From Legionellaceae bacterium UBA6148 (lineage in GTDB: Bacteria > Pseudomonadota > Gammaproteobacteria > Legionellales > Legionellaceae), in the NCBI GenBank assembly GCA_002423125.1, contig DIUW01000050.1, forward strand, positions 52,163-116,162: a stretch of 64,000 nucleotides of DNA, written 5' to 3'. Positions within the stretch are counted from its first letter, which is position 1. Every line of letters starts with the position of its first letter. Below are positions 52,557 through 60,698 of this stretch, piece after piece. The notes beneath the pieces are model-generated. The model searched no databases. It saw only the letters and a program-made list of their open reading frames with translations, and was not told the DNA's origin. Both the position numbers and the translations under genes were made by a program.

Positions 52557-53411
52557 ATGAAAATAATAATAATTTTATTAACCAGTTTGTTATTAATCAG
52601 CTGTCAATCTCAGCATGAGGCACATAAAGAGACCCCTGATTCTTATGACGGTCATCGATTTTCCATCACGCATCAAGTTGCTTATCAATCTCATCATCGT
52701 ATTGAGAAAAATCGAAAAATAGTTTCTAAGAGTAAGCCTGTACTTCAAGATGGGGCTCCGCTGGGCCCATTGCCGTCTTTTTTTAGAAAAATAATCCCGA
52801 AGCGTGAGCCTATTAGTCGATATGGAAATCCCGACTCCTACGAAGTGATGGGAAAAAAATATGAAGTGATGACGAATTCAACAGGTTATAAAGCTCGGGG
52901 GATTGCATCTTGGTATGGCACAAAATTTCACACCGGGCGCACATCCAGTGGTGAAAAATACAATATGTACGCGCTAACTGCTGCACACAAAACACTTCCG
53001 TTACCGTCGTATATTCGAGTTAAAAATCTAAGTAATGGTAAAGTGGCCATTGTTAGAGTCAATGATCGTGGTCCATTTCATGAGTCCAGAATACTTGACT
53101 TATCGTATGCTGCAGCAGCTCAGCTGGGTTTATTTCCCAATGGTACCGCATTGGTCGAAATAGAGGCTTTGAAGACAACGCAAAAAAACTTACATTATTA
53201 CATCCAGGCGGGTGCATTTGAGTCACTACAGCTTGCTGAAAATTTACGATCTAAATTAGGAAAACTCACCACCTCACCCGTTTATATTCACAAACAACAA
53301 CGTAAATATTTAGTTCAAGTGGGGCCATTTGCAAATAAAATCATGGTTGATCGCTTAAAACAGCGCTTACAAAGCAACGGTATTCATGGTTCATTTTCGA
53401 TGTTAATGTGA
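52557..53411 (+). CDS. rlpA: RlpA-like septal lytic transglycosylase lipoprotein
   Basis: Outer-membrane lipoprotein acting on denuded glycan at the septum. 284 residues: lipobox LISC (Cys16), a variable linker, the double-psi beta-barrel domain (RGIASWYGTKFHTGRTSSGEKY to VNDRGPFHESRILDLS, with the catalytic Asp of VNDRGPF), and a C-terminal SPOR domain from about residue 212. In many gammaproteobacteria rlpA is co-directional with dacA; here the two diverge across 142 bp. Confidence 0.92.
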   Translation: MKIIIILLTSLLLISCQSQHEAHKETPDSYDGHRFSITHQVAYQSHHRIEKNRKIVSKSKPVLQDGAPLGPLPSFFRKIIPKREPISRYGNPDSYEVMGKKYEVMTNSTGYKARGIASWYGTKFHTGRTSSGEKYNMYALTAAHKTLPLPSYIRVKNLSNGKVAIVRVNDRGPFHESRILDLSYAAAAQLGLFPNGTALVEIEALKTTQKNLHYYIQAGAFESLQLAENLRSKLGKLTTSPVYIHKQQRKYLVQVGPFANKIMVDRLKQRLQSNGIHGSFSMLM

Positions 53412-53462
53412 CCGTTACAATTTACAAATTCATTTTTTTAATATTAATAGGATGATAAATCG

Positions 53463-54599
53463 ATGATGTATGCAGCACTAGTAACACCAGTAGCCGAAGT
53501 TGAGCCAGCTTACCCTAACGTTCAGGCTATGGATTCAGAAAGCAATCTTACGACGAGTGACGGGAGGGGATGGAAATACCTAAAAATGGGTAGGTATAAT
53601 TACGTTTACTTCCGTAAAGAAGAAGACGGTCGTTCATTTGTGTATAAGCTTTCTAAATATGGTCCTGAAGAGCCGACAGAACTTCCTAAAAGAGCGGTTC
53701 GTATATGGAATATCATTAATAGTCATCTTGAACCTGCTGCAGTAGAACTTGATAATGGTTGGGTTGTCCCTTATATCGAAGGAAGTGAGCCCTCTAAAGA
53801 AGAGATTTGTCATGCATTAGTTGATATTTATACGCAGACCCAAAGAGTGGTTACTGATCCTGCTGTGGAGGGTAATTTTATTAAGCAAGGTGATGGCCGT
53901 ATTGTGTGCGTGGATATCGGCTTCGCATTGAGTATGGATGTCGTCAACTCAAAAAGTGATGACAGTATTGATTGCTGGGATAAAATGAAAGCAGTCTTTG
54001 ACGATATGCTTTGTGATGCTGATCCCTTAATCGCAAAGACAACACAAGCTTTACTTTTTTTGGCACAGAATTATCCCGAGATTAAAAATGTTGCAGTTTT
54101 AAAGCAAAATATAGTGTTACTCAATCAATTAAGTGAGGCATATTTAGCTGACGCCCTTCCTCAAAATCTGAATCTTGCTGTGTATTTTCCTGACGCAGAC
54201 GGTTGTCTCGAGGATTCAAAAAAACAGTTTTTGTTGACGAAGCAAGAGGTTCTTAACGAGATACAATCGGCACAGATGAAAGTTATGGGCTCAGATTTTT
54301 CTTTTTTTAGCCATCAACCTCGAGTAGTAAATCCGCTTCATGATATATCCAAGACGAACAATTTACCAAGTTTAGTTCGAACATTATTAAAGATAGATAA
54401 TTTTAAGATAATTGAGGATTTTCTAAATCCCTTTGAGCATCCCGCTTGTTATAAATTAACTTCCTCTACATGGAGGGATATTTTATCTCAGAAGCCAGCG
54501 GCAGCAGCCGAACCTGTGGTGGCAGTGGAGCTTATGACAACACCAACAACACCAGTACCAGCACCAACATCAACATCAACAAGACCAACCCCTTGGTGA
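53463..54599 (+). CDS. Kinase-like orphan protein, possible effector
   Basis: 378 residues without signal peptide. Residues 38-160 follow a minimal protein-kinase-like order: a Gly/Tyr-rich strand (KMGRYNYVYF), Lys62 in FVYKLSK, a hinge-like VVPYIEG (101-107), then Asp132 and Asn138 in VTDPAVEGNF and Asp151 in VDIGFAL, which could be the catalytic-loop and DFG-equivalent residues. The 24-residue helix before the loop fits too. The rest (160-345) is helical and unrecognised; the last 35 residues are Pro/Thr/Ser-rich low complexity. Orphan eukaryote-like kinases are common Dot/Icm effectors, but both kinase fold and secretion are inference. Confidence 0.5.
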   Translation: MMYAALVTPVAEVEPAYPNVQAMDSESNLTTSDGRGWKYLKMGRYNYVYFRKEEDGRSFVYKLSKYGPEEPTELPKRAVRIWNIINSHLEPAAVELDNGWVVPYIEGSEPSKEEICHALVDIYTQTQRVVTDPAVEGNFIKQGDGRIVCVDIGFALSMDVVNSKSDDSIDCWDKMKAVFDDMLCDADPLIAKTTQALLFLAQNYPEIKNVAVLKQNIVLLNQLSEAYLADALPQNLNLAVYFPDADGCLEDSKKQFLLTKQEVLNEIQSAQMKVMGSDFSFFSHQPRVVNPLHDISKTNNLPSLVRTLLKIDNFKIIEDFLNPFEHPACYKLTSSTWRDILSQKPAAAAEPVVAVELMTTPTTPVPAPTSTSTRPTPW

Positions 54600-54611
54600 T
54601 GCTCCTTCTCC

Positions 54612-55331
54612 TCAATATTCAGCAACAATAACGCGAGTCCCTTTTGCCCGGCCGGCACCAGGGACATCGACAAATTCTTCATTCAGCCATTGCGCGTCTT
54701 CAATAAACATTCTCACGCAGCCATGGCTGTCTCTATAACCGGGGACGGAATAACTGCCATGTAAGGCTATGCCTCGGAAAAAATGCATACAAAAGGGCAT
54801 TACTGCGCCACCATTGTTTCCATTTGGACGAATAGGGAATGCGGTTGAAATGCAGTCGATGTCTTGTTTGCGAATTACTCGAAATGATCCAGTCGGTGTT
54901 TTGCATCCCCCAAGCGCCTGTGAGCATTGTCCTGATCCGGACGATAATGGCCCCCACCAAATTAATTCGCCATGTTCATCATAAGCCCCCCAAGCTAATT
55001 GCTTTTGGTTCACAAAAATGGTTTTTTCTCCATCAGGTTCGATGTAGCGTGGAAAAGGAGATACATCATAAATCGTCAAGCGTTCAATATTTTTAGGTAC
55101 CGCGATGGTCATTCCTGGTTTCAAACTAATATTCATCCGATTGACGCGTTTGATGATGTCGCGTTCTTCAGCGCCTGGAAATAACGACTCCCAACTTTCA
55201 CCTGGTTTAACCGTAATACAAACATAATCTGCTGAACTACAAAAAGATTCACCGAAGCGTTTGATTGACCATGATGTTTGTGCGCTGCTTAGTAATAGTA
55301 ATGTAATAACAAGTGTCGTGAATCGTTTCAT
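54612..55331 (-). CDS. LysM-like / L,D-transpeptidase (YkuD), EnhA-like
   Basis: 239 residues with signal peptide (about 1-22). Residues 36-80 resemble a LysM module (CITVKPGESWESLFPGAEE to LKPGMTIAVPKN). The YkuD catalytic domain follows, with MPFCMHFFRG, ALHGSYS and SHGCVRM, catalytic Cys205. It probably makes 3-3 peptidoglycan cross-links. Paralogous to the lipoprotein at 47244-47804; this one is soluble or sugar-bound rather than lipidated. Monocistronic, convergent with the kinase-like gene. Confidence 0.88.
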   Translation of the reverse strand: MKRFTTLVITLLLLSSAQTSWSIKRFGESFCSSADYVCITVKPGESWESLFPGAEERDIIKRVNRMNISLKPGMTIAVPKNIERLTIYDVSPFPRYIEPDGEKTIFVNQKQLAWGAYDEHGELIWWGPLSSGSGQCSQALGGCKTPTGSFRVIRKQDIDCISTAFPIRPNGNNGGAVMPFCMHFFRGIALHGSYSVPGYRDSHGCVRMFIEDAQWLNEEFVDVPGAGRAKGTRVIVAEY

Positions 55332-55484
55332 GATAAACCTCTTGTTTTCTATTATTTATAATTTGCTTAACGGCATTTTTTAAAAAAACTGTAGGATATT
55401 TACTATACTCTCAATTAATGAGTTTTCGATTTTTTTGGCGGTAGCATAAGATCCGATGGGTATAAAACATAGAGGGATGAAAAA

Positions 55485-56420
55485 ATGAGCAATTTAAATG
55501 GATCAGTCCCGAATAATAGATCGCGTGATGTGTGTTTGCACCTATTAGCCATGGTGACGCTGTATTGGTCTGCGATTAGTTTCATGACGTTATGTTGGCA
55601 ATACGTTAATTATTTGTTCCCCGATCCCGTAGCTGATCGGTATGCCGATTTATTGGGTTCGATTCGATTTTCGGTTTCTTCATTGATGATTGTGTTCCCG
55701 GTTTTTATTTGGGTTTCTTGGTTTTTAAATAAAATTTATTCAAAAGAATTACAAGTTCGTGACTCTAAAATAAGAAAATGGCTTATCTATGTGACATTGT
55801 TTATTAGCGCTATTGTGATGATTATTGATTTAGTTTACATCATCAATACTTTTTTGGATGGAGAAGTAACCATTCGATTTATTTTAAAAGCATGTTCAAT
55901 GTTTATTGTTGTTGGCATTATTTTTGGTTTTTATTTGGACGATGTCAGACGGACTATTGTATCGCAAGCAGCAATATATGTTGGATGGCTTAGCGGTGTT
56001 ATGGTTGTTATTTCGATAATGGGTGCATTTTTAATTGTAGGTAGTCCTATGGAGGCGCGTCAAACCAGATTCGATCAGCAGCGGATTATGAATTTGAAGG
56101 ATATTCAATTTCGGTTGGTTCAATATTGGCGGAATAAATCACGATTGCCAGAAGACTTATCGGCTTTAAATGATCCTATTTCTAATTTTACTGTCCCTGT
56201 CGACCCTCAAACCCATATCGCTTACGAATATGTTGTGAATGATCCCGCAACACTATCGTTTAAACTCTGTGCTGTATTTAACAGAAGTAGTCCTGTTGAA
56301 GCTCTCTCAAATTCTACACCAACCGATCCTGCTGCTGGTTATTGGACTCATGCAGCCGGCCATGTCTGTTTTCAACGAAAAATTGATAAACAACTGTACC
56401 CGGCGTATAAAAAATCTTGA
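55485..56420 (+). CDS. DUF5671-type membrane protein
   Basis: 311 residues, with five hydrophobic segments in the first 190 residues (about 17-40, 60-85, 104-128, 137-160, 166-190) matching my recollection of DUF5671 proteins. A C-terminal soluble part (about 195-311) has a pattern of pilin-like or periplasmic style (RIMNLKDIQFRLVQYW). Function unknown. Monocistronic, preceded by a gaggga site. Confidence 0.65.
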   Translation: MSNLNGSVPNNRSRDVCLHLLAMVTLYWSAISFMTLCWQYVNYLFPDPVADRYADLLGSIRFSVSSLMIVFPVFIWVSWFLNKIYSKELQVRDSKIRKWLIYVTLFISAIVMIIDLVYIINTFLDGEVTIRFILKACSMFIVVGIIFGFYLDDVRRTIVSQAAIYVGWLSGVMVVISIMGAFLIVGSPMEARQTRFDQQRIMNLKDIQFRLVQYWRNKSRLPEDLSALNDPISNFTVPVDPQTHIAYEYVVNDPATLSFKLCAVFNRSSPVEALSNSTPTDPAAGYWTHAAGHVCFQRKIDKQLYPAYKKS

Positions 56421-56497
56421 AAAATTATACCTAGGTTAAATTCATCGGTAGATCAATGCTCAGCTAAAATATTCAGTAATTTAAGCGATGCAGTAGC

Positions 56498-56530
56498 GCC
56501 TGATACGGGGTGCGTTCTTTTTTTCTGACT
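56498..56530 (+). terminator. Weak terminator-like hairpin after the DUF5671 gene
   Basis: A short GC stem around gcgcc / gggtgc with G-U pairing is followed by a run of seven T residues in the gap before licD. Stem is short, so activity is doubtful. The rest of this 233-bp gap shows no gene. Confidence 0.35.
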
Positions 56531-56653
56531 CAGTTGTTGTTTTTTTTTAGATCTATTAAACTCGCTGCTCTAATTAATTCATTCTTGTATTAACCCAGAA
56601 AAAGCAGTTGAATCGTAGTTTTCGTAAAATATCCCCTCTTAATAGGACCTGGC

Positions 56654-57511
56654 ATGATGAGTAATCGTTATACTGCAGATACAGCATTGCAAGATGGTAG
56701 GTTAAGGCAAGCTCAATTAAAAATGCTGTCGATGCTTGAAGTAGTGGATAAAATTTGTCAAAAACATCAACTGGATTATTGGCTTGATGCAGGGACTCTT
56801 TTAGGGGCTGTTCGTCATCAAGGATTTATTCCTTGGGATGATGATATGGATATTTCAATGCCTCGTGCAAGTTTCGAGCGATTCCTTCAGGTGGCTCCTG
56901 CTGAAGTTCCAGAGCATATGTGGATCCAAACAGCACAGACGGATCCTGGTTTTTTTAATACAGCAACGCCATTAAAAATTAGAGATCGCCATAGTCGCTT
57001 TATTGAAAAACATGAAACAGGCAATGAGCCTTATGTGCAAGGTATATTCATTGATGTGTTTGTTTATGATTATCTGCCAACTCATGCAAAACTACGAAAA
57101 CGGTATAAATTTATCGCAAAAAAACTATCACGATTATTAGGCGCTAAATACAGCACTATCGCCCTGGGACATTACGCGGGGTTTTATCGATTGGTAGGAC
57201 GCCTGTTTTCTAAATCCATATTGGAAAATTGCTTACAAGGTATTATTAAACGATCGAATCAGCATTACAGTGATCATTTAGGCCGAGGTTATCAGTGCAT
57301 TGGTAATAACGTCGTGGCGCATGATGATATCTATCCTCTAAAGCGAGCCCGTTTTGAAACGGGTGAATTTAATATTGCAAATCGACCCGAAGTAATTTTA
57401 CAGCAACAATACGGTGATTACTTGACGCTCCCTCCTGAGGAACAACGTGTGATGAGGCATTGTATTGAATTAATTCCAGATATGTTTTTTAACAAAAAGG
57501 AGATCCTATGA
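56654..57511 (+). CDS. licD: LicD-family phosphotransferase / nucleotidyltransferase-like protein
   Basis: 285 residues. The signature LDAGTLLGAVRHQGFIPWDDDMDISMPR (residues 44-71), with Asp62, Asp63, Asp64 and Asp66 in WDDDMD, is the LicD metal site. LicD proteins transfer phosphocholine or other phospho-groups to glycans, so a role in LPS decoration is plausible, but the substrate is unknown and no licA-C genes are here. Its end overlaps hemL by 4 bp (ATGA), so the two are coupled although functionally unrelated. Confidence 0.8.
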   Translation: MMSNRYTADTALQDGRLRQAQLKMLSMLEVVDKICQKHQLDYWLDAGTLLGAVRHQGFIPWDDDMDISMPRASFERFLQVAPAEVPEHMWIQTAQTDPGFFNTATPLKIRDRHSRFIEKHETGNEPYVQGIFIDVFVYDYLPTHAKLRKRYKFIAKKLSRLLGAKYSTIALGHYAGFYRLVGRLFSKSILENCLQGIIKRSNQHYSDHLGRGYQCIGNNVVAHDDIYPLKRARFETGEFNIANRPEVILQQQYGDYLTLPPEEQRVMRHCIELIPDMFFNKKEIL

Positions 57512-58788
57512 GTCGTTCCATAGAGCTATTTAAGAAAGCAAAAACACTTATTCCTGGTGGTGTTAATTCTCCTGTTCGTGCTTTTAAGGGGGTTGGTGGT
57601 ACGCCCGTATTTATGAAAGAAGGGCATGGTGCATATTTGGTGGATGTTGATGGCCATGAATATGTTGATTACATTGGGTCGTGGGGGCCACTGATTCTTG
57701 GTCATTGTCATCCAAACGTAATGGATGCTGTTACAGTTGCTTTGCATCACGGCATGAGTTTTGGTGCTCCGACCGAATTGGAAGTTTTACTTGCAGAAAA
57801 AATCATTTCGTTAATGCCATCGATTCAAAAAATCCGTATGGTGAATTCGGGGACTGAAGCGACAATGACAGCGATTCGCTTGGCGCGAGGTTATACGAAA
57901 AAAAATAAACTGATTAAATTTAATGGTTGTTATCATGGGCACTCTGACGGCTTACTGGTGAAAGCTGGATCGGGTGTATTAACCTTGGGGATTCCATCAA
58001 CTCCAGGAATCCCATCGAGTATCACCGAACATACGTTAACCGTGGACTTTAATGATTTAGCTGAAGTGACTCGGATTTTTGAAGCATACCCAGATGACAT
58101 TGCTGGAATTATTATAGAGCCTGTTGCCGGTAACATGGGATTTGTGCTTCCCGATGATGGATTTTTACAAGGACTGCGAACGCTTTGTGATCAGTATCAA
58201 TCCGTTTTAATTTTTGATGAGGTAATGACTGGATTTCGAGTTGGATTAGGTGGCGCGCAAGCCCTGTATGATGTTAGTCCCGATCTCACAACCTTGGGCA
58301 AAGTCATTGGAGGAGGGATGCCGGTTGGAGCAATCGGTGGACGGGAAGAGATTATGAATTATCTTGCGCCTTTAGGCCCTGTGTATCAAGCGGGAACGTT
58401 GTCAGGAAATCCCCTGGCTATGGCGGCTGGATTGGCCACGTTGAGTGAGGTTGAACGACCTGGTTTTTATCAGTCGTTAGGCGAGCACAGTCAGTTGCTG
58501 GTGAGTGGCTTAGCTGAAATTGCAAAAAAATTAGAGGTGCCGTTTACTGGTAATGCGCTTGGAGGAATGTTTGGTTTTTGTTTTAACAATATTGAGCGTG
58601 TGCGTAGTTTCCAAGATGTTGCGGCTTCAGATGAAACGCTATTCAAGACGTTTTACCATGAGATGTTAAAACGTGGTGTATATTTTGCACCGTCTATGTT
58701 TGAGGCAGGATTTATATCGAGTGCGCATGGTGAAATTGAAATCAAAAAAACATTGGATGCAGCAGCCGATGCTTTAACCAGGCTATAG
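57508..58788 (+). CDS. hemL: Glutamate-1-semialdehyde 2,1-aminomutase
   Basis: PLP enzyme producing 5-aminolevulinate for heme from glutamate-1-semialdehyde. 426 residues with GGVNSPVRAFKGVGG, the NSGTEATMTAIRLAR motif, IFDEVMTGFRV and PLP-binding Lys265 in TLGKVIGGGMPVGA. Translationally coupled to the licD-like gene. Its heme product would serve the ccm system encoded 10 kb upstream. Confidence 0.97.
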   Translation: MSRSIELFKKAKTLIPGGVNSPVRAFKGVGGTPVFMKEGHGAYLVDVDGHEYVDYIGSWGPLILGHCHPNVMDAVTVALHHGMSFGAPTELEVLLAEKIISLMPSIQKIRMVNSGTEATMTAIRLARGYTKKNKLIKFNGCYHGHSDGLLVKAGSGVLTLGIPSTPGIPSSITEHTLTVDFNDLAEVTRIFEAYPDDIAGIIIEPVAGNMGFVLPDDGFLQGLRTLCDQYQSVLIFDEVMTGFRVGLGGAQALYDVSPDLTTLGKVIGGGMPVGAIGGREEIMNYLAPLGPVYQAGTLSGNPLAMAAGLATLSEVERPGFYQSLGEHSQLLVSGLAEIAKKLEVPFTGNALGGMFGFCFNNIERVRSFQDVAASDETLFKTFYHEMLKRGVYFAPSMFEAGFISSAHGEIEIKKTLDAAADALTRL

Positions 58789-59649
58789 TAGCCATCCAAT
58801 ACTCATTATTGCGTAATAACTAATCTTGTCTTGAGGTTGGGCGACGTGTTGTGATATTGGAAGTGAAAGACCCGCTTGTAAAATAAGGTGTTGTGTTGAG
58901 AACCATAATGAGGGTGTAGCAAGTACGATATTTCCGCCGGCATTGCTATAAAGAGCATTTAACTGGAGATTGTTTTTGCTATACAGCCCATCCAGCTCAA
59001 CCATTACTAATAAAATGGATTTATCTGGGATGCTTTTTATATTTCGTCCAATGCCGACTTGATATAAATATTGTGATTCAAATGGAGTAGTTGGAGTTGG
59101 TTTAAATAATGTGATTCCAGGCGAAGCAAAAAACATCCAGTCTATAGAGGTACGATTGAATGTTGTGCCTATGAAATATCCAACGGTACCTTGGCCTGTT
59201 TGAGGGCGTTTAATGAATGATCCGGATGGCAACGTCATTCCTCCTACAACGGTAGATTGATCAGAGAAACGATCATTGTCTTTATTATAAAAAGCATATT
59301 CTCCTTGAACACTTGTATCGGCAAATCCTGAGGCACGTTGCTTGTTATTAGTGTAGTTTATGGCAATTGGAGTTGTGATAAAAAGAGAAGCGTTATCTGA
59401 AAAGCCATAAAGTAACGAGGGTGAGGCATTGGGGTATTGTTGTTGAGGGGCTTTTAGGTAGCTGGGATATAGAAAAACTTGAGCTTGGTTCCTTTTCACA
59501 ATATTCTGCCCGAAGGAGACCAATGGGCCTGGTTGTTGAGATATGGGTAGTGAAAAGTTACCTGAGTGCGGGGGCTCAATCGATGTTGCTGCATGCAGAT
59601 CGAATATGAAATGAATCAGTAAAAATAGTATCGTTTGTTTTTTTTTCAC
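58783..59649 (-). CDS. Outer-membrane beta-barrel-like protein, unknown function
   Basis: 288 residues with a signal peptide (about 1-21, ending LHA) and a mature part rich in alternating hydrophobic strands with Gly/Tyr/Asn turns (SLLYGFSDNASLFITTPIAI, GEYAFYNK), ending in a hydrophobic strand (YYAIMSIGWLL). General pattern recalls MetA-like or transporter-like outer-membrane proteins, but no motif fixes it. Convergent with hemL (6-bp overlap). Confidence 0.65.
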   Translation of the reverse strand: MKKKQTILFLLIHFIFDLHAATSIEPPHSGNFSLPISQQPGPLVSFGQNIVKRNQAQVFLYPSYLKAPQQQYPNASPSLLYGFSDNASLFITTPIAINYTNNKQRASGFADTSVQGEYAFYNKDNDRFSDQSTVVGGMTLPSGSFIKRPQTGQGTVGYFIGTTFNRTSIDWMFFASPGITLFKPTPTTPFESQYLYQVGIGRNIKSIPDKSILLVMVELDGLYSKNNLQLNALYSNAGGNIVLATPSLWFSTQHLILQAGLSLPISQHVAQPQDKISYYAIMSIGWLL

Positions 59650-59671
59650 AGAGTGATTGTCCCTAAAATAT

Positions 59672-59765
59672 GGTTCTACCGGAACTCCTGGGGTATGAGC
59701 AATTTTTTGTCATTTCCGATGGGTATATACTGATGCTGGCTCGGTTTAAGCATGGATCCCCCCCC
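59672..59765 (-). repeat. Dispersed REP-like element, copy 2
   Basis: On the minus strand this matches copy 1 (13203-13316) in order: gggatccatgcttaaa, ccagcatcagtata, aatgacaaaaa, then gttccggtagaacc. One end carries an 11-base C tract (59758-59768) within gatcc...gggatc, a site prone to slippage. Confidence 0.7.
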
Positions 59766-59972
59766 CCCGGGATCTAAAATATTAATTGATCCGCTTTTAT
59801 TAAACCAACAGCGGCAGCCATTTGCAAGCCGATCGTCTGTCCCATCTAAATGTCGTCTTTGCGAACGAAGTGAAGCAACCCAGAGTTCAAAGCACGGAAC
59901 CCTAGATTGCTTCACTTCGTTCGCAAAGACGACGGATTTTTTTTCATGAGGTAGCCCCGCAGAACAACCAAT
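59766..59972. other. Repeat-filled gap upstream of the GIY-YIG gene
   Basis: Apart from the REP-like element and the 78-bp palindrome I see no gene here. The segment aggtagccccgcagaacaa (59949-59967) resembles 32801-32818 beside the other palindrome copy. The open frames across it are artefacts of the palindrome. Confidence 0.5.
59854..59931. repeat. 78-bp palindromic element, copy 2
   Basis: Perfect 25-base arms beginning cgtctttgcgaacgaagtga, 28-base centre. Compared with copy 1 at 32844-32921 the arm reads gaacgaagtg instead of gaacgcagtg, and the opposite arm carries the matching change, so pairing is kept. Left flank (tgtcccatctaaat) matches the right flank of copy 1 inverted. Confidence 0.85.
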
Positions 59973-60266
59973 TTAGAGTAGCGTTTCATAAAGATCTAAC
60001 CATCGTGGATTTATACTTTCAATTAGGGCTAATTTCTTTTTCCTCGATCCACCTTTGATTTGTTTTTCCCTTTCAATAGCGGTGATCATATCATCAATTT
60101 GCTCATAATAAACAAGTTTTTTACAATCATATTTCTTAGTAAAACCAGGCCGATCATCATGTTTGTGCGGATAGACCCGCCTTATTAAATCGCTAGTAAC
60201 ACCAGTATAGATTGCGCCATTTCGCTTATTTGCCATGATATAAATTGCAGGGTGGCGTTGAATCAT
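59973..60266 (-). CDS. GIY-YIG nuclease-superfamily protein
   Basis: 97 residues, a stand-alone GIY-YIG domain (UPF0213/YhbQ-like). The GIY-YIG pair is represented by AIYIM and AIYTGVTSDL, followed by the conserved Arg (DLIRRVYPHK) and the Glu-containing AIEREKQIKG. The role of such proteins is unclear; they may act on structured DNA. It lies directly next to a long palindrome. Confidence 0.85.
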   Translation of the reverse strand: MIQRHPAIYIMANKRNGAIYTGVTSDLIRRVYPHKHDDRPGFTKKYDCKKLVYYEQIDDMITAIEREKQIKGGSRKKKLALIESINPRWLDLYETLL

Positions 60267-60424
60267 GCCTAAATACTCCTTGGCTGGATTGCGTTATTTA
60301 TGACCACTTCCAAAATCGAGCATCATTCTAGAATAATTATAAGAGCATAGTAAACATTTAGGTTGGTGCTTCATACCCCTGAATTGGAAGAGGCTAAGCC
60401 TTGTATTAGATCTTTATATAAACC

Positions 60425-60444
60425 AAACTAAATAAACTTAGTTT
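60425..60444. promoter_or_regulatory. Probable operator of the toxin-antitoxin module
   Basis: Inverted repeat aaactaa / ttagttt (7-bp arms, 6-base spacer) 14 bp before the antitoxin start. Antitoxins of this class usually bind such palindromes in their own promoter; binding here is inferred from position. Confidence 0.5.
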
Positions 60445-60458
60445 ACAAGGAATCCAAT

Positions 60459-60698
60459 ATGCAGATCATTAATATTCATGATGCTAAAACCCATTTATCG
60501 AGCCTTGTTGATCAAGCTGCCACGGGAGAATCGTTTATTATTGCCAAGCGAGGAAAGCCATTGGTAAAAGTTGTTCGATTAGATGCTCGACCGACTATCA
60601 AGCGTACGGGTTTTATGAACGGACAGATTAAGGTGCCAGATGACTTTGACCGCATGGGAAATACTGAAATCAATGATTTATTTGAAGATAAGCCATGA
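60459..60698 (+). CDS. vapB: Phd/YefM-type antitoxin (VapB-like)
   Basis: 79-residue antitoxin: N-terminal Phd/YefM DNA-binding fold (NIHDAKTHLSSLVDQAATGESFIIAKRGKPLVKV) and a C-terminal tail (FMNGQIKVPDDFDRM) expected to neutralise the toxin. Its stop overlaps the toxin start (ATGA). Likely autorepressor via the inverted repeat upstream. Confidence 0.9.
   Translation: MQIINIHDAKTHLSSLVDQAATGESFIIAKRGKPLVKVVRLDARPTIKRTGFMNGQIKVPDDFDRMGNTEINDLFEDKP

Noticed and set aside
56421..56653. Possible tRNA or small RNA in the gap before licD
   Set aside because: No cloverleaf arms, no TTCGAA-type T-loop and no CCA end were found.
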